64,000 bases of DNA from Brevibacillus reuszeri (lineage in GTDB: Bacteria > Bacillota > Bacilli > Brevibacillales > Brevibacillaceae): contig NZ_BEXF01000001.1 of the NCBI RefSeq assembly GCF_002897295.1, positions 372,001 to 436,000 of the forward strand, given 5' to 3'. Every line of letters starts with the position of its first letter. Positions within the stretch are counted from its first letter, which is position 1. Of this stretch, positions 54,327 through 63,511 are shown piece by piece. Position numbers and translations under genes: made by a program. The notes beneath the pieces are model-generated. The model saw nothing but the letters and a program-made list of their open reading frames with translations, was not told where the DNA came from and searched no databases.

Positions 54327-55349
54327 ATGAAAAAGAAACTAGTAAAAATCACAATAAAAGACGTAGCAAAGCATGCAGGCGTATCTACTACTACGATTTC
54401 ACGCTTTCTGAACGGACGCTATGAAGCGATGGGCCAGGAAACAAAGGAAAAGATTCAGAAGTCTATCGAGATGCTGGACTTCAAACCGAATCAGCTGGCA
54501 CGCGGACTTCGCAACGATCGCAGTAATACAATCGGGTTTGTAGTAGCAGATATCGGCAACCCATACTCGGTCTCGGTCATCCAGGGGATGGAAGAGATAT
54601 GCAGCCAGCTTGGATACAGTATCATCATCTGCAATGCAAACGAAGATCCCGAGAAGGAACGGGAAAGCCTCATGATGCTGGAATCGAAGCACATCGATGG
54701 CTTGATTATCAACTCTTCGGGCAAAAACAATGATTTACTGATGCGAATCGGATCTGCTATTCCTGTCCTTTTGATTGACCGCAAGCTGCCGGGAATGCCT
54801 TTTTCTACGGTTACGACGGACAACACACAGGGCACATTGCTCGCGATTGAGCATTTGACAGCAAGAGGCTGTGATCGTCTCCATCTCTTCATATCTGACC
54901 CGGATGGTATCAGTCCTCGGTATGAGCGTATTTATGCTTTTGAACAGTTTGCGAAAAACAACAGCAAGGTTCAGGCTTCATTGAACGTCATCGAGGAGTA
55001 TTCCCAAGCATTAGTGAATGAGCATGTAAAAAAACTGGTTGAAAGCAAGCGGCCTACAGAAAAAATCGGGCTGATTGCCGGTAACGGAAAGCTCTCACTG
55101 ATGGTGCTAAAAGCCATTCATCAGCTGAACTACCAGGTGCCAGAGGATTTGCTGCTGATCGGCTTCGACGATCCCGAGTGGGCGTCGATTGCGAGACCAA
55201 CCTTGACCGTATTGTCTCAACCGACCTATGAAATAGGGCGCCAAGCCGCGGAGATGATGATCGCGCAAATTCAACAGGGACAAGAAGCACCACCACAGAC
55301 CTTGGAGCTGATGATGCAGCTCATCCAACGAGAATCCACAGAATTCTAA
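54327..55349 (+). CDS. LacI family transcriptional regulator
   Basis: This 340-residue repressor has an N-terminal LacI HTH (VTIKDVAKHAGVSTTTISRFLNG in outline, hinge PNQLARGLRNDRSNTIGF) and a type I periplasmic-binding-like effector domain (about 65-335). AAGGAGG lies 8 bases before the ATG. It heads the catabolic cluster, and two matching operators flank its gene. LacI proteins usually sense sugars; here the neighbours are amino acid enzymes, so the effector may be an amino acid derivative. Confidence 0.92.
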   Translation: MKKKLVKITIKDVAKHAGVSTTTISRFLNGRYEAMGQETKEKIQKSIEMLDFKPNQLARGLRNDRSNTIGFVVADIGNPYSVSVIQGMEEICSQLGYSIIICNANEDPEKERESLMMLESKHIDGLIINSSGKNNDLLMRIGSAIPVLLIDRKLPGMPFSTVTTDNTQGTLLAIEHLTARGCDRLHLFISDPDGISPRYERIYAFEQFAKNNSKVQASLNVIEEYSQALVNEHVKKLVESKRPTEKIGLIAGNGKLSLMVLKAIHQLNYQVPEDLLLIGFDDPEWASIARPTLTVLSQPTYEIGRQAAEMMIAQIQQGQEAPPQTLELMMQLIQRESTEF

Positions 55350-55362
55350 TTTTTTTTGGAAG

Positions 55363-55395
55363 TTAGTTAATCGATATACGAAAACGATTAACTAA
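55363..55395. promoter_or_regulatory. Palindromic operator O2 before the D-hydroxy-amino-acid enzyme gene
   Basis: TTAGTTAATCG-N11-CGATTAACTAA has the same arms and total length (33 bases) as O1 and ends 17 bases before the next start codon. It lies in the gap between the regulator and the first enzyme gene. No strong promoter is seen just upstream, so it may act as a roadblock inside the operon. Confidence 0.78.
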
Positions 55396-55412
55396 AAAAG
55401 GGGGTGCCTCAC

Positions 55413-56504
55413 TTGTACGAACAACTAACGACGCCAGCGGTGATCGTAGATCTGGACATCGTTGAAGCGAATCTAGCAAAAATGGCAGGCAAGCTGGCAG
55501 AGCAAGGGATCAAGCATCGGCCACACATGAAGACACACAAGTCTGTTGCGCTTGCCAAAATGCAGCTCACAGCAGGGGCCCATGGTATCACAGTAGCCAA
55601 GCTGTCAGAAGCTGAAGTGTTTGCTGCAGCGGGATTAGACAATATCTTGGTTGCCTTTCCGCTCATTGGAAAAGAAAAGCTCGATCGCTTTGCTAGACTC
55701 CACCAATCTATTGAAATCATAACCGTGGTAGACAGTATGGAGGGAGCAAAAGGGCTTTCCGAGGTAGGAATAGCGACAGGTAAGCCAGTACAAGTCCTGA
55801 TTGAAGTGGATGGAGGTCTGCACCGTGGAGGAAGGCAGCCAGGGGATGAGCTCGTCTCGTTCGCATGCGAGCTGCGAGAGCTTACAGGCATACGCATCGT
55901 AGGTATCCTCTCTTACTTTGGACAAATCTATCGGGAAAAAGGCAGGGAGGCGCTCCAGTCTGTGGTCAAAAAAGAGTCAGAGCTGATTCAGAGGATTACA
56001 GACGAGCTGCAGGAAGTTGGCATTTCCTTGGCGATCATCAGCGCAGGCTCCACACCAACCTCATTATTATGTGAGGATTTGCGAGGGGTCACTGAGGTTC
56101 GAGCAGGCAATTATATATTTAATGATGTAACCGCGGTAAAGCTCGGGCTTGTGGAGGAGAAGGACTGTGCGCTGCGTGTGATCGCTACAGTAGTCAGTGT
56201 CCCGATGCCTGGGAGAGCGTCGTTTGATGCCGGTTCCAAGACATTGACGAGCGATCGCGCCCCGGATCATGATGGATACGGGATTGTAGTAGGTCATCCA
56301 TCTGTACAGATCATGGCACTAAATGAAGAGCATGGGATGCTGCAATTCGATCCTGCGAGCGTTTCCTTTTCTGTGGGAGACCGTATTGAGATTATCCCGA
56401 ACCATGCGTGTGTCATTCCGAATTTGAATGATTCACTTACGACGGTCAGAGGGCAGCAGGTAGTTGATACGATTCGCGTGGATGCGCGAGGCTGCAACTA
56501 TTAA
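55413..56504 (+). CDS. D-serine dehydratase / D-threonine aldolase family PLP enzyme
   Basis: This 363-residue fold-type III PLP enzyme has an N-terminal alanine-racemase barrel (PLP Lys40 in RPHMKTHKS) and a C-terminal DSD-type domain. IIPNHACVIPNLND holds a His-x-Cys pair. In eukaryotic-type D-serine dehydratases this position is a His-x-Cys zinc site, while D-threonine aldolases have His-x-Asp, so a dehydratase on D-serine, D-threonine or 3-hydroxy-D-aspartate is favoured. The TTG at 55413 has AGGGGG 7-8 bases before it; the GTG at 55404 abuts that site. The RidA gene next door fits an enamine/imine product. Confidence 0.85.
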   Translation: MYEQLTTPAVIVDLDIVEANLAKMAGKLAEQGIKHRPHMKTHKSVALAKMQLTAGAHGITVAKLSEAEVFAAAGLDNILVAFPLIGKEKLDRFARLHQSIEIITVVDSMEGAKGLSEVGIATGKPVQVLIEVDGGLHRGGRQPGDELVSFACELRELTGIRIVGILSYFGQIYREKGREALQSVVKKESELIQRITDELQEVGISLAIISAGSTPTSLLCEDLRGVTEVRAGNYIFNDVTAVKLGLVEEKDCALRVIATVVSVPMPGRASFDAGSKTLTSDRAPDHDGYGIVVGHPSVQIMALNEEHGMLQFDPASVSFSVGDRIEIIPNHACVIPNLNDSLTTVRGQQVVDTIRVDARGCNY

Positions 56505-56542
56505 GAGCGTTTATACATTTATTAAAAAGGAAGTGCTTTCAC

Positions 56543-57007
56543 ATGGGAAGAATTGAGCAGCGCCTGCAAGAGCTGGGCATTACGCTACCCGAGCCGCCGC
56601 CTGTTGCAGCTATTTACGTACCGGCAGTAACGGTAGGCAATCTCGTCTATACATCAGGGAATGATTGTCGGGTCAGTGGCAAGCTGATGTTTACAGGTAA
56701 GCTGGGACAAGAGCTGACGATTGAAGAGGGACAGCTGGCTGCGAGACAAACGATGATTAATTTGCTTGCTGTACTGAAGGCTCATTTAGGCGATTTGGAC
56801 AAAATCGAGCGGATTGTAAAGCTGCTAGCCTTTGTAAACAGCGCGCCTGGCTTTGCTGATCAGCCTTATGTAATCAATGGAGCTTCTGCTTTACTGGAAG
56901 AAGTATTTGGGGAACAGGGAAGACATGCGAGGTCCGCAATAGGTACGTCCGAGCTGCCGTTTCATACCCCAGTAGAGATCGAAATGATCGTTCAAATCAA
57001 AGAATAG
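56543..57007 (+). CDS. RidA/YjgF-YER057c-UK114 family protein (enamine/imine deaminase)
   Basis: This 154-residue cytosolic protein belongs to the RidA family, which hydrolyses reactive enamine/imine intermediates such as 2-aminoacrylate released by PLP dehydratases. The conserved Arg is in HARSAIGTSELP, and the late PVEIEMIVQI strand is typical. It is longer than classical RidA (about 128) with an N-terminal IEQRLQELGI helix, as in the YjgH-like or 'RidA family' subgroup. AAGGAAG lies before the ATG, 38 bases after the PLP-enzyme gene. Confidence 0.9.
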   Translation: MGRIEQRLQELGITLPEPPPVAAIYVPAVTVGNLVYTSGNDCRVSGKLMFTGKLGQELTIEEGQLAARQTMINLLAVLKAHLGDLDKIERIVKLLAFVNSAPGFADQPYVINGASALLEEVFGEQGRHARSAIGTSELPFHTPVEIEMIVQIKE

Positions 57008-57037
57008 ATAATATGTTCGGAATTATAAAAAAATGAA

Positions 57038-57066
57038 TTGACATGAGCCGTGTTCGCTAGTAGTAT
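57038..57066 (+). promoter_or_regulatory. Internal promoter before the FAH-family gene
   Basis: TTGACA (57038-57043), 17 bases, TAGTAT (57061-57066). It lies in the 152-base gap after ridA and may start a separate transcript for the FAH, aminotransferase and transporter genes. Confidence 0.6.
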
Positions 57067-57159
57067 GATCCATAAAATGAAGCTAATGCATCAGATATCA
57101 GATTTCAGTTGGTACAAATTTCCTGCTAAATTCAACAACCACCGTGGGAGGATGACAGA

Positions 57160-58059
57160 ATGAAGTTGCTGACCTTTCATACAGAGAGAGGCTTGCAAGT
57201 AGGGATTAAGACGGAGCGGGGAATCTTGGATATCGCCAAAGCAGCGGGTACATATCACACCGACGATCCCAGCTTACAGTCGATCGAACAGATTGTAGAG
57301 GGTGGAGTCGAGGTGCTGGAATGGCTTACCCGGCTTTTGACGCTGGCAAGCGATGCAAATGATGACGAGCTATGGCTTGCGGAAGACAGTCTGCGGCTCG
57401 GGCCATGTGTTCCGCAGCCAGGAAAAATTATCTGTGTAGGCCTCAATTATCGTAAGCACGCAGAAGAGTCCAAGCTCGCGATTCCCGAATCACCCGTACT
57501 GTTCAACAAATTCGCGAACAGCATTGCGGCCCACGAGGAAACGATTCAGCTTCCGAAAGGCACAAGCCAAGTCGATTACGAGGCGGAGCTTGCGATCGTC
57601 ATCGGAAAAAAAGCGAAGCATGTTTCCAAGGAAAACGCTCTGGAATACGTATTCGGGTACTGCAATGCCAATGATCTTTCAGCGCGTGACCTGCAAAACA
57701 GGACGAGTCAATGGCTGCTCGGCAAAAGCTGTGACGGATTTTGTCCGGTGGGTCCCTACCTGGTCACCTCTGATGAAGTAGGCAACCCAAACGATCTGCG
57801 GATTCGCTCGTATGTGGGTGGCGAGGTGAGACAAGACTCCAACACTGGCGATATGATCTTCGCCTGTGACGAAATTGTCAGCTATATCTCTTCGTACATG
57901 ACATTGGAACCGGGTGACATCATTTTGACGGGAACACCAGAGGGAGTCATTCTGGGGTATCCAAAGGAAAAGCAGATCTGGCTTGCGGCCGGAGACGAAG
58001 CAACGATCGAAATTGAAAAGCTCGGTCGCTTGACGAATCGTTTTCAAGACGAAGCCTGA
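57160..58059 (+). CDS. Fumarylacetoacetate hydrolase (FAH) family protein
   Basis: This 299-residue enzyme has a short N-terminal domain and the C-terminal FAH fold (about 85-295): ICVGLNYRKHAEES, metal ligands in VDYEAELAIVIGK (Glu-x-Glu) and CNANDLSARDLQ (Asp), and the strand LTGTPEGVILGYPKE. The family opens or isomerises acylpyruvates and related 2-keto acids. GGGAGGA lies 8 bases before the ATG. In this cluster it may act on a keto acid formed by the aminotransferase or dehydratase. Annotation as 2-hydroxyhepta-2,4-diene-dioate isomerase or ureidoglycolate lyase would be a guess. Confidence 0.87.
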   Translation: MKLLTFHTERGLQVGIKTERGILDIAKAAGTYHTDDPSLQSIEQIVEGGVEVLEWLTRLLTLASDANDDELWLAEDSLRLGPCVPQPGKIICVGLNYRKHAEESKLAIPESPVLFNKFANSIAAHEETIQLPKGTSQVDYEAELAIVIGKKAKHVSKENALEYVFGYCNANDLSARDLQNRTSQWLLGKSCDGFCPVGPYLVTSDEVGNPNDLRIRSYVGGEVRQDSNTGDMIFACDEIVSYISSYMTLEPGDIILTGTPEGVILGYPKEKQIWLAAGDEATIEIEKLGRLTNRFQDEA

Positions 58060-58107
58060 CTCACCTACAAACTCTAATTCCTACTCCCTAAGGAGGTACA
58101 AGCGAAC

Positions 58108-59265
58108 ATGAAAGCATTATCCCAAACGAGAAGCAGCTTGCCACGTTCAGGCATACGCCAAATCATGGACTACTCAGCAACGATCCCGGATGTGATCCAT
58201 CTGGAAGTGGGTGAACCGAATGTAAACACACCACTCCACATTCGCGAAGCAGCATTTGCAGCCATGAACGAAGGGTTTACCCACTATACGGCAAATGCCG
58301 GATTGATCAGCCTGCGCAGCTCTATCGCAGATCACCTGAAGCGCCAATACGAAATACAGGTGAATACTGATCAGATTGTGGTCACTGCCGGAGCAGTAAA
58401 TGCGCTCGTCGCAACAGTCCTGTCGCTAGTAGAATCCGGGGAAGAGGTTTTGATACCGGATCCAGGCTGGCCGAATTACGAACAGATCATTTTAAGTCAG
58501 GAATCGATTCCGAAGCGCTACAAGCTCTTGCCAGACGCAGGCTTTGTCCCAGATATCGCTGAGCTGGAGCGAGTGGTTACACCAAAAACAAAAGCGATTA
58601 TCATCAACTCTCCCGGCAATCCTACAGGCGGCGTACTCAGTGAGGAGAACATAAAAGACCTTCTCGCCTTTGCTTCCAAGCATGATCTATACATCATTTC
58701 CGATGAGGTCTACGACGGGATCGTGTTCGAGGATAAGCATATCTCCCCGATGTCCTATGACACAGAGGGCAGAGTGATCAGCATCTTCGGCTTCTCCAAA
58801 AACTACGCAATGACAGGCTGGAGGGTCGGCTATGCAGTTGCTCCGCAGCAGATTGCGGCCGTTATTGCAAAAGTGTTGGAGCCGCTCGTCTCATGTGCTT
58901 CGTCTGTATCGCAAAAAGCTGCGGAAGCGGCCATCTCTTCGACGCAGGAGTTCGTTCACGAAATGCGCGAGATTTATCAGGCCAGACGTGATAGCGCTTA
59001 CAGGTTGCTGGAGGAAGCTGGCATCAAGGCGTACAAGCCCAAGGGAGCTTTCTACATGATGATCGATCTCTCCGGGATAGAAACAGAGGAGGAGAATCTG
59101 GCGATTGCCTTGGTCAAAGAATCCGGGGTTGCAGTGGCTCCAGGAACCACCTTTGGATCGACGACGGCACACATGATTCGCATCTCTCTCGCGACTGAAG
59201 ATTCCAAATTATTAGAAGGCGTTAAGCGGATTTGTGATTTTGTAACAAAACATAGAAAACAATAA
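58108..59265 (+). CDS. Class I/II pyridoxal-phosphate aminotransferase
   Basis: This 385-residue fold-type I aminotransferase has the PLP lysine in FGFSKNYAMTGWRVGY (about residue 231), NSPGNPTGGV, ISDEVYDGIVF and the substrate Arg in HMIRISLA near the end. It transfers an amino group from an amino acid to a 2-keto acid in the cytosol. AAGGAGG lies before the ATG. It lies between FAH and the amino acid ABC transporter and probably deaminates the imported substrate or a product of the PLP dehydratase. Confidence 0.92.
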   Translation: MKALSQTRSSLPRSGIRQIMDYSATIPDVIHLEVGEPNVNTPLHIREAAFAAMNEGFTHYTANAGLISLRSSIADHLKRQYEIQVNTDQIVVTAGAVNALVATVLSLVESGEEVLIPDPGWPNYEQIILSQESIPKRYKLLPDAGFVPDIAELERVVTPKTKAIIINSPGNPTGGVLSEENIKDLLAFASKHDLYIISDEVYDGIVFEDKHISPMSYDTEGRVISIFGFSKNYAMTGWRVGYAVAPQQIAAVIAKVLEPLVSCASSVSQKAAEAAISSTQEFVHEMREIYQARRDSAYRLLEEAGIKAYKPKGAFYMMIDLSGIETEEENLAIALVKESGVAVAPGTTFGSTTAHMIRISLATEDSKLLEGVKRICDFVTKHRKQ

Positions 59266-59287
59266 CAAAATCAAGGGGGATTCTACG

Positions 59288-60109
59288 ATGTTTCGTAAAA
59301 AGAAAAGTGCATTACTGACTCTCATGATGTCACTCGCTCTGTTGGTTAATGCTTGCAGCTCCGAAACAAGCTCGTCGCCCACCCAAAATACGCAGAGCCG
59401 ACTCGACAAAATCATCGCCTCGAAAAAAATCCGCATCGCTACTTACGCTGACAGCCCAGGCTGGAGTGTACTGAACGCTTCTGGTGAATACGAAGGCTTT
59501 GACCCAGACATTTCTCGCAAGCTCGCAGAGTCGTTGGGAGCCGAGATTGAATTCGTAACGACTGACGGAGTAAACCGCATCCCACTTCTTGAATCCGACA
59601 AAGTCGATGTAGCTATCTCTGTGTTTACACCAACAAACGAGCGCGCGAAGTCGATCAACTTTACCATTCCGTATTCCGCAGCCGGCTTGGTTCCGATGTA
59701 TCCAAAAAATAAACCGATCAGCAGCTGGGATGGCGTAAAAGGAAAGAAAGTTTCTGTATCCAAAGGCTCCACGGGTGATATCGCGCTGAGCAAGTACTAC
59801 CCGGAAGCACAGCTTGTTCGCTTTGATTCCACAGCAGATGCGTTTTTGGCACTGAAAACGGGCAAGGTTGATGTTTTCGTAGAAGAAGATGGCATCATTC
59901 TCGACTTGCTGAAAAAGAATCAGGAATTCGAATCGCTGCCTGGTCAACCGTTCCAATCCTCCTATATTGCGATGGGTGTGAAAAAAGGCGATCAGGAATG
60001 GCTGAACTACCTGAACCACTTTATCCGCAACCTGAACTATTCCGGTGAGGGTGCAGAATTGTACAAAAATCGATTTGGTGTAGATGCACCGAAGCTGTTG
60101 ACCTACTAA
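59288..60109 (+). CDS. Amino acid ABC transporter substrate-binding lipoprotein (family 3)
   Basis: This 273-residue lipoprotein has a signal peptide with lipobox LVNAC and the family 3 binding fold (SKKIRIATYADSPGWSVLNASGEYEGFDPDISRKLAESLGAEIEFV in outline; TPTNERAKSINFTIPY; GKKVSVSKGSTGD). It captures a polar amino acid or related compound. AAGGGGG lies before the ATG. It is followed by two permeases and an ATPase, so the importer is complete. Confidence 0.92.
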   Translation: MFRKKKSALLTLMMSLALLVNACSSETSSSPTQNTQSRLDKIIASKKIRIATYADSPGWSVLNASGEYEGFDPDISRKLAESLGAEIEFVTTDGVNRIPLLESDKVDVAISVFTPTNERAKSINFTIPYSAAGLVPMYPKNKPISSWDGVKGKKVSVSKGSTGDIALSKYYPEAQLVRFDSTADAFLALKTGKVDVFVEEDGIILDLLKKNQEFESLPGQPFQSSYIAMGVKKGDQEWLNYLNHFIRNLNYSGEGAELYKNRFGVDAPKLLTY

Positions 60110-60190
60110 TCCTCTGGCAGTCCCATATAAATCGGAACGGGGGACGAGGTTCTCCCGTTCTGATCACCCTGAGAATGAGGTGATTGGTTC

Positions 60191-60844
60191 GTGAATTTGG
60201 TTTTCCATGATATTATCCCGTACATTCCTTTGCTGATAAGTGGTCTTGGCACGAGCTTGATGATTACGGTCATCTGTATGCTTGCCGGTACGGTGCTTGG
60301 TTTGTTTGTCGCCTTGGCCAAATCCAGCAAGATCACTCCCCTTCGCTATTTTGGGAACACGTACATTGAAATTTTTCGCAATACGCCATTGATCGTGCAG
60401 TTGTACCTGCTTTACTTCGGAATGGGGCAATTGGGACTGGATATTAGTCCACTGTGGTCTGCTTTGATCGGGATCACGATCAACAATGCTGCGTATACAG
60501 CTGAAATATTCCGTGCTGGTCTTAGCAGTGTTCCAAAAGGGCTTTATGAAGCAGGCAGCGCCCTGGGCATGAACTCAGCCCAAACCTTCCGCCATGTCAT
60601 TTTACCACCCGCTTTTCGCACAGCGTTTCCAGCTTTGACAAACCAACTTGTCTTGCTGTTCTTGTTCTCTTCCGTCGCCTCCATCATTTCGCTTGAGGAA
60701 CTGACGTATCAAGTGATGAATATTGAAACGCAAACATCCAGAACATTGGAAATTACATTGATTGCCACAGTGCTCTACTACGGATGCTCATCGATCTTTG
60801 TGTACCTGTCCAACGCCTTGGCAAGAAAAGTGTTCAAATGGTAA
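60191..60844 (+). CDS. Amino acid ABC transporter permease, first subunit
   Basis: This 217-residue membrane protein has about five helices and the His/Glu/Gln/Arg/opine permease features FRNTPLIVQLYLLYFG, NNAAYTAEIFRAGLSSVPKGLYEAGSALG and FRHVILPPAFRTAFPALTNQ. GTG start with GAGGTG 8 bases before it. It pairs with the permease that starts 14 bases after its stop. Confidence 0.92.
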   Translation: MNLVFHDIIPYIPLLISGLGTSLMITVICMLAGTVLGLFVALAKSSKITPLRYFGNTYIEIFRNTPLIVQLYLLYFGMGQLGLDISPLWSALIGITINNAAYTAEIFRAGLSSVPKGLYEAGSALGMNSAQTFRHVILPPAFRTAFPALTNQLVLLFLFSSVASIISLEELTYQVMNIETQTSRTLEITLIATVLYYGCSSIFVYLSNALARKVFKW

Positions 60845-60857
60845 AGGGAGGATTACA

Positions 60858-61514
60858 ATGACTCAAGATTTTGGTTGGATACATCTCGTCCCGTTATTAA
60901 ATGGCGCGTGGCTGACGATCCAGCTTTGTTTCTTCTCATTGCTGATAGGTGGTGCAATCGGGATCATCGTCGGTCTCGGAGCCGCATCCAAAAACAAGCT
61001 GGCAAACGTCCTCTCTTCTCTCTATATCAGATTGGTCAGGGGAGTTCCCCTTTTGATGATCATCTTTTTGATTTACTTTGCACTTCCGATGCTCCATATC
61101 GGCATCAACTTTTCCAAAGGCTTTTCCGCTGTTGCGGCTCTCTCGATTTACGCAGGCGCTTATTTGGGCGAAATCGTCAGAGGGGGAATTCAGTCCGTAC
61201 CAAAAGGACAATTCGAAGCGGCAGATGCTTTGGGGATGACTACCTTTCAAAAATTCCGGCATGTCATTATCCCACAAGCAATGAAGTTCATCATTCCGCC
61301 GGGGATCGGATTTTTCATTGCACTGATCAAGGACTCGTCGCTGGTTTCCATCATCGGCTACATTGATCTGACAAAAGCAGGAAAGGTCGTCAGCAGCCTG
61401 ACCTTTAACCCGATCGCCTCTTTCCTTGCAGTTGCCGCGGTGTATTTCGTACTCTGCTTCGGACTGTCCAAGGCATCATATTACTTCGAAAAGAGATTTC
61501 TGGGCTCAACGTAG
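60858..61514 (+). CDS. Amino acid ABC transporter permease, second subunit
   Basis: This 218-residue membrane protein is a second HEAA-type permease: LVRGVPLLMIIFLIYFALP, SIYAGAYLGEIVRGGIQSVPKGQFEAADALG, FRHVIIPQAMKFIIPP. The ATG at 60858 has AAAGGGAGG 6-7 bases before it; the longer frame from 60762 overlaps the first permease and is not used. Confidence 0.92.
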   Translation: MTQDFGWIHLVPLLNGAWLTIQLCFFSLLIGGAIGIIVGLGAASKNKLANVLSSLYIRLVRGVPLLMIIFLIYFALPMLHIGINFSKGFSAVAALSIYAGAYLGEIVRGGIQSVPKGQFEAADALGMTTFQKFRHVIIPQAMKFIIPPGIGFFIALIKDSSLVSIIGYIDLTKAGKVVSSLTFNPIASFLAVAAVYFVLCFGLSKASYYFEKRFLGST

Positions 61515-61567
61515 GTCTGGCCTCGTCACTTGGTAGAAAAGGCTGGTAGTGGGAAGGGAGATAATCA

Positions 61568-62293
61568 ATGAACATTCAAGTGAAGGATTTGCATAAAAGC
61601 TACGGCAAGCTGGAGGTATTAAAAGGGATCGATTGCGAGATTAAAGAGGGAGAAGTGGTATGTGTCATCGGTCCCTCCGGCTCGGGAAAAAGCACCTTTC
61701 TGCGTTGCCTCAATTTGTTGGAGCAAATCACAAGTGGTCAGGTTTTGATTGGCCAGCATGACATCACGAATGCCAAAACGGATATCAATATGGTTCGTAC
61801 CGAGGTAGGAATGGTCTTTCAGCAATTCAACCTTTTTCCGCACAAGACGGCTCTGGAAAATGTCATGCTTGCTCCCGTCATCGTAAAGCACGAGTCCAAG
61901 GAAGCAGCGCGCGCCAAAGCACTGGAATTGCTCGCAAAGGTAGGACTCAAGGAAAAGGCTGATTCCTATCCGGGGAACCTGTCCGGGGGGCAAATGCAGC
62001 GTGTAGCCATTGCGCGTGCACTGGCGATGAACCCCAAAATCATCCTGTTTGACGAGCCGACCTCAGCACTAGACCCTGAGCTGGTTGGAGAGGTCCTGAA
62101 TGTTATGAAGGACCTGGCACAAGAAGGCATGACGATGGTAGTCGTGACGCATGAGATGGGCTTCGCCCGTGAAGTAGCGGACAGGGTCATTTTCATGGAC
62201 CAAGGCTATATCATCGAAGAAGGAGATCCAGAAGAAATCTTCCGTGCACCTAAAAATGAACGCACGCAAGCCTTTTTGCGCAAGGTGATCTAA
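61568..62293 (+). CDS. Amino acid ABC transporter ATP-binding protein (GlnQ-like)
   Basis: This 241-residue ATPase has Walker [11 protein letters not shown]-loop [13 protein letters not shown], signature [15 protein letters not shown], Walker [13 protein letters not shown] and switch VTHEMG, typical of the GlnQ/HisP group. GGGAGA lies before the ATG. It powers the two permeases upstream. Confidence 0.95.
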   Translation: MNIQVKDLHKSYGKLEVLKGIDCEIKEGEVVCVIGPSGSGKSTFLRCLNLLEQITSGQVLIGQHDITNAKTDINMVRTEVGMVFQQFNLFPHKTALENVMLAPVIVKHESKEAARAKALELLAKVGLKEKADSYPGNLSGGQMQRVAIARALAMNPKIILFDEPTSALDPELVGEVLNVMKDLAQEGMTMVVVTHEMGFAREVADRVIFMDQGYIIEEGDPEEIFRAPKNERTQAFLRKVI

Positions 62294-62314
62294 GGGCAGG
62301 CAGGGGGTGCCAAC

Positions 62315-63496
62315 ATGCATGCAACTGGCTTAACATGTGTCGTTTGTCATAAGGCGTATCCTCTCGCCCCCCTGTACGAGTGTGGGGAGTGCGGGGGAAT
62401 CCTGAAGGTTACTTATGCGATTGCGCAAGCGGATGGCTCGAGTGCTTTGCTCCCGGTTTCCGAGCAGAATCGGATTCATTTGGGGGAAGGCAATACCAGG
62501 CTGCTATCGGCTCAACGGCTTGCGAAAAGGCTGGGCATCAAGACGCTGCTGCTCAAATGTGAATTCATGAATCCTACTGGATCTTTCAAAGATCGCCCTG
62601 TATCCATCGGGATTTCGAAGGCAGTAGAATTTGGTTTTCAGCAAGTCATTGCTGCTTCCAGTGGAAATGGAGCTGCCTCAGTCGCTGCTTATGCTGCACG
62701 TGCGGGGCTTCAAGCAATCATCCTTGTCCCAGAATCCACACCGCTTGAAAAGGTAAGGCAGACCCTCGCTTACGGAGCCAAGGTCATCCGTGTGAAAGGG
62801 CCGTACAGCAACTGTTTTTCGCTGGCGAAGCAGCTTGGTCAGAGTCAGAACATTTTTAATTTGACGACAACACTTCTGAATCCGTACACGGTGGAGGGAA
62901 ACAAGCTCGTAGCCTATGAGCTGTATGAACAGATGAATGGAATGGTTCCTGATGTAATCTATGTACCGATTGGGGCCGGACCATTGCTGATTGGTATTTA
63001 CAGAGGATATTTGGAGCATCACCGGTATCATCCGGGAGCAAAGCTTCCCAGAATGGCAGGAATCCAGGCAGCAGGAAATAATCCGATCGCAAAAGCGTTT
63101 GATCAGGGCGAGTCAGTGGTTCGTTCAGAGCCCAATCCACAAACGATTGCGGGCGGGATTGCAGACGGATTGGTCGGTTATGAAAAGGATGGAACCTATA
63201 CACTACAGATCGCAGTGCAATCAAAAGGATTTGTGTCAGATGTATCAGACGCCCGAATATTGGAGGCGCAAATTCTGTTAGCCCAGGAGGAAGGGGTCTT
63301 TGTAGAGCCTTCTGCGGCAGCAGGCATAGCAGGACTGATGAAAAGCTTGGAGGAACAGCGAATCTCTGAAAATGATTCCGTGGTCGTTGTTTTGACTGGA
63401 CACGGATTAAAGGATATGGGAAATGTCCGCGTTGCGAGGGAAGTACCTACCATTGACGATAGCATGGAGCAACTGCTGGAAGTGCTAGACAAATAG
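62315..63496 (+). CDS. Threonine synthase-like PLP enzyme (fold type II)
   Basis: This 393-residue enzyme starts with a Cys4 zinc-ribbon-like segment (CVVCHKAYPLAPLYECGECGG), common in threonine synthases, followed by a fold-type II core with PLP lysine in NPTGSFKDRP, phosphate-binding SSGNGAASVAAYAARAG and GHGLKD near the end. Known relatives include threonine synthase, threonine dehydratase and related beta- or gamma-eliminases. ATG start with GGGGGTG before it. Its place between an amino acid importer and a 2-hydroxyacid dehydrogenase, away from hom and thrB, argues for a catabolic role rather than threonine synthesis. Confidence 0.85.
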   Translation: MHATGLTCVVCHKAYPLAPLYECGECGGILKVTYAIAQADGSSALLPVSEQNRIHLGEGNTRLLSAQRLAKRLGIKTLLLKCEFMNPTGSFKDRPVSIGISKAVEFGFQQVIAASSGNGAASVAAYAARAGLQAIILVPESTPLEKVRQTLAYGAKVIRVKGPYSNCFSLAKQLGQSQNIFNLTTTLLNPYTVEGNKLVAYELYEQMNGMVPDVIYVPIGAGPLLIGIYRGYLEHHRYHPGAKLPRMAGIQAAGNNPIAKAFDQGESVVRSEPNPQTIAGGIADGLVGYEKDGTYTLQIAVQSKGFVSDVSDARILEAQILLAQEEGVFVEPSAAAGIAGLMKSLEEQRISENDSVVVVLTGHGLKDMGNVRVAREVPTIDDSMEQLLEVLDK

Positions 63497-63511
63497 AGGG
63501 GTGGAAATGGC

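Noticed and set aside
55413-56504. Calling this gene alanine racemase or D-threonine aldolase
   Set aside because: The barrel is shared with alanine racemase, but the C-terminal DSD-type domain and the His-x-Cys pair fit the dehydratase branch better.
56521-56545. Possible CcpA cre site near AAGTGCTTTCAC before the RidA gene
   Set aside because: Only one half fits the cre consensus and the central CG is missing.
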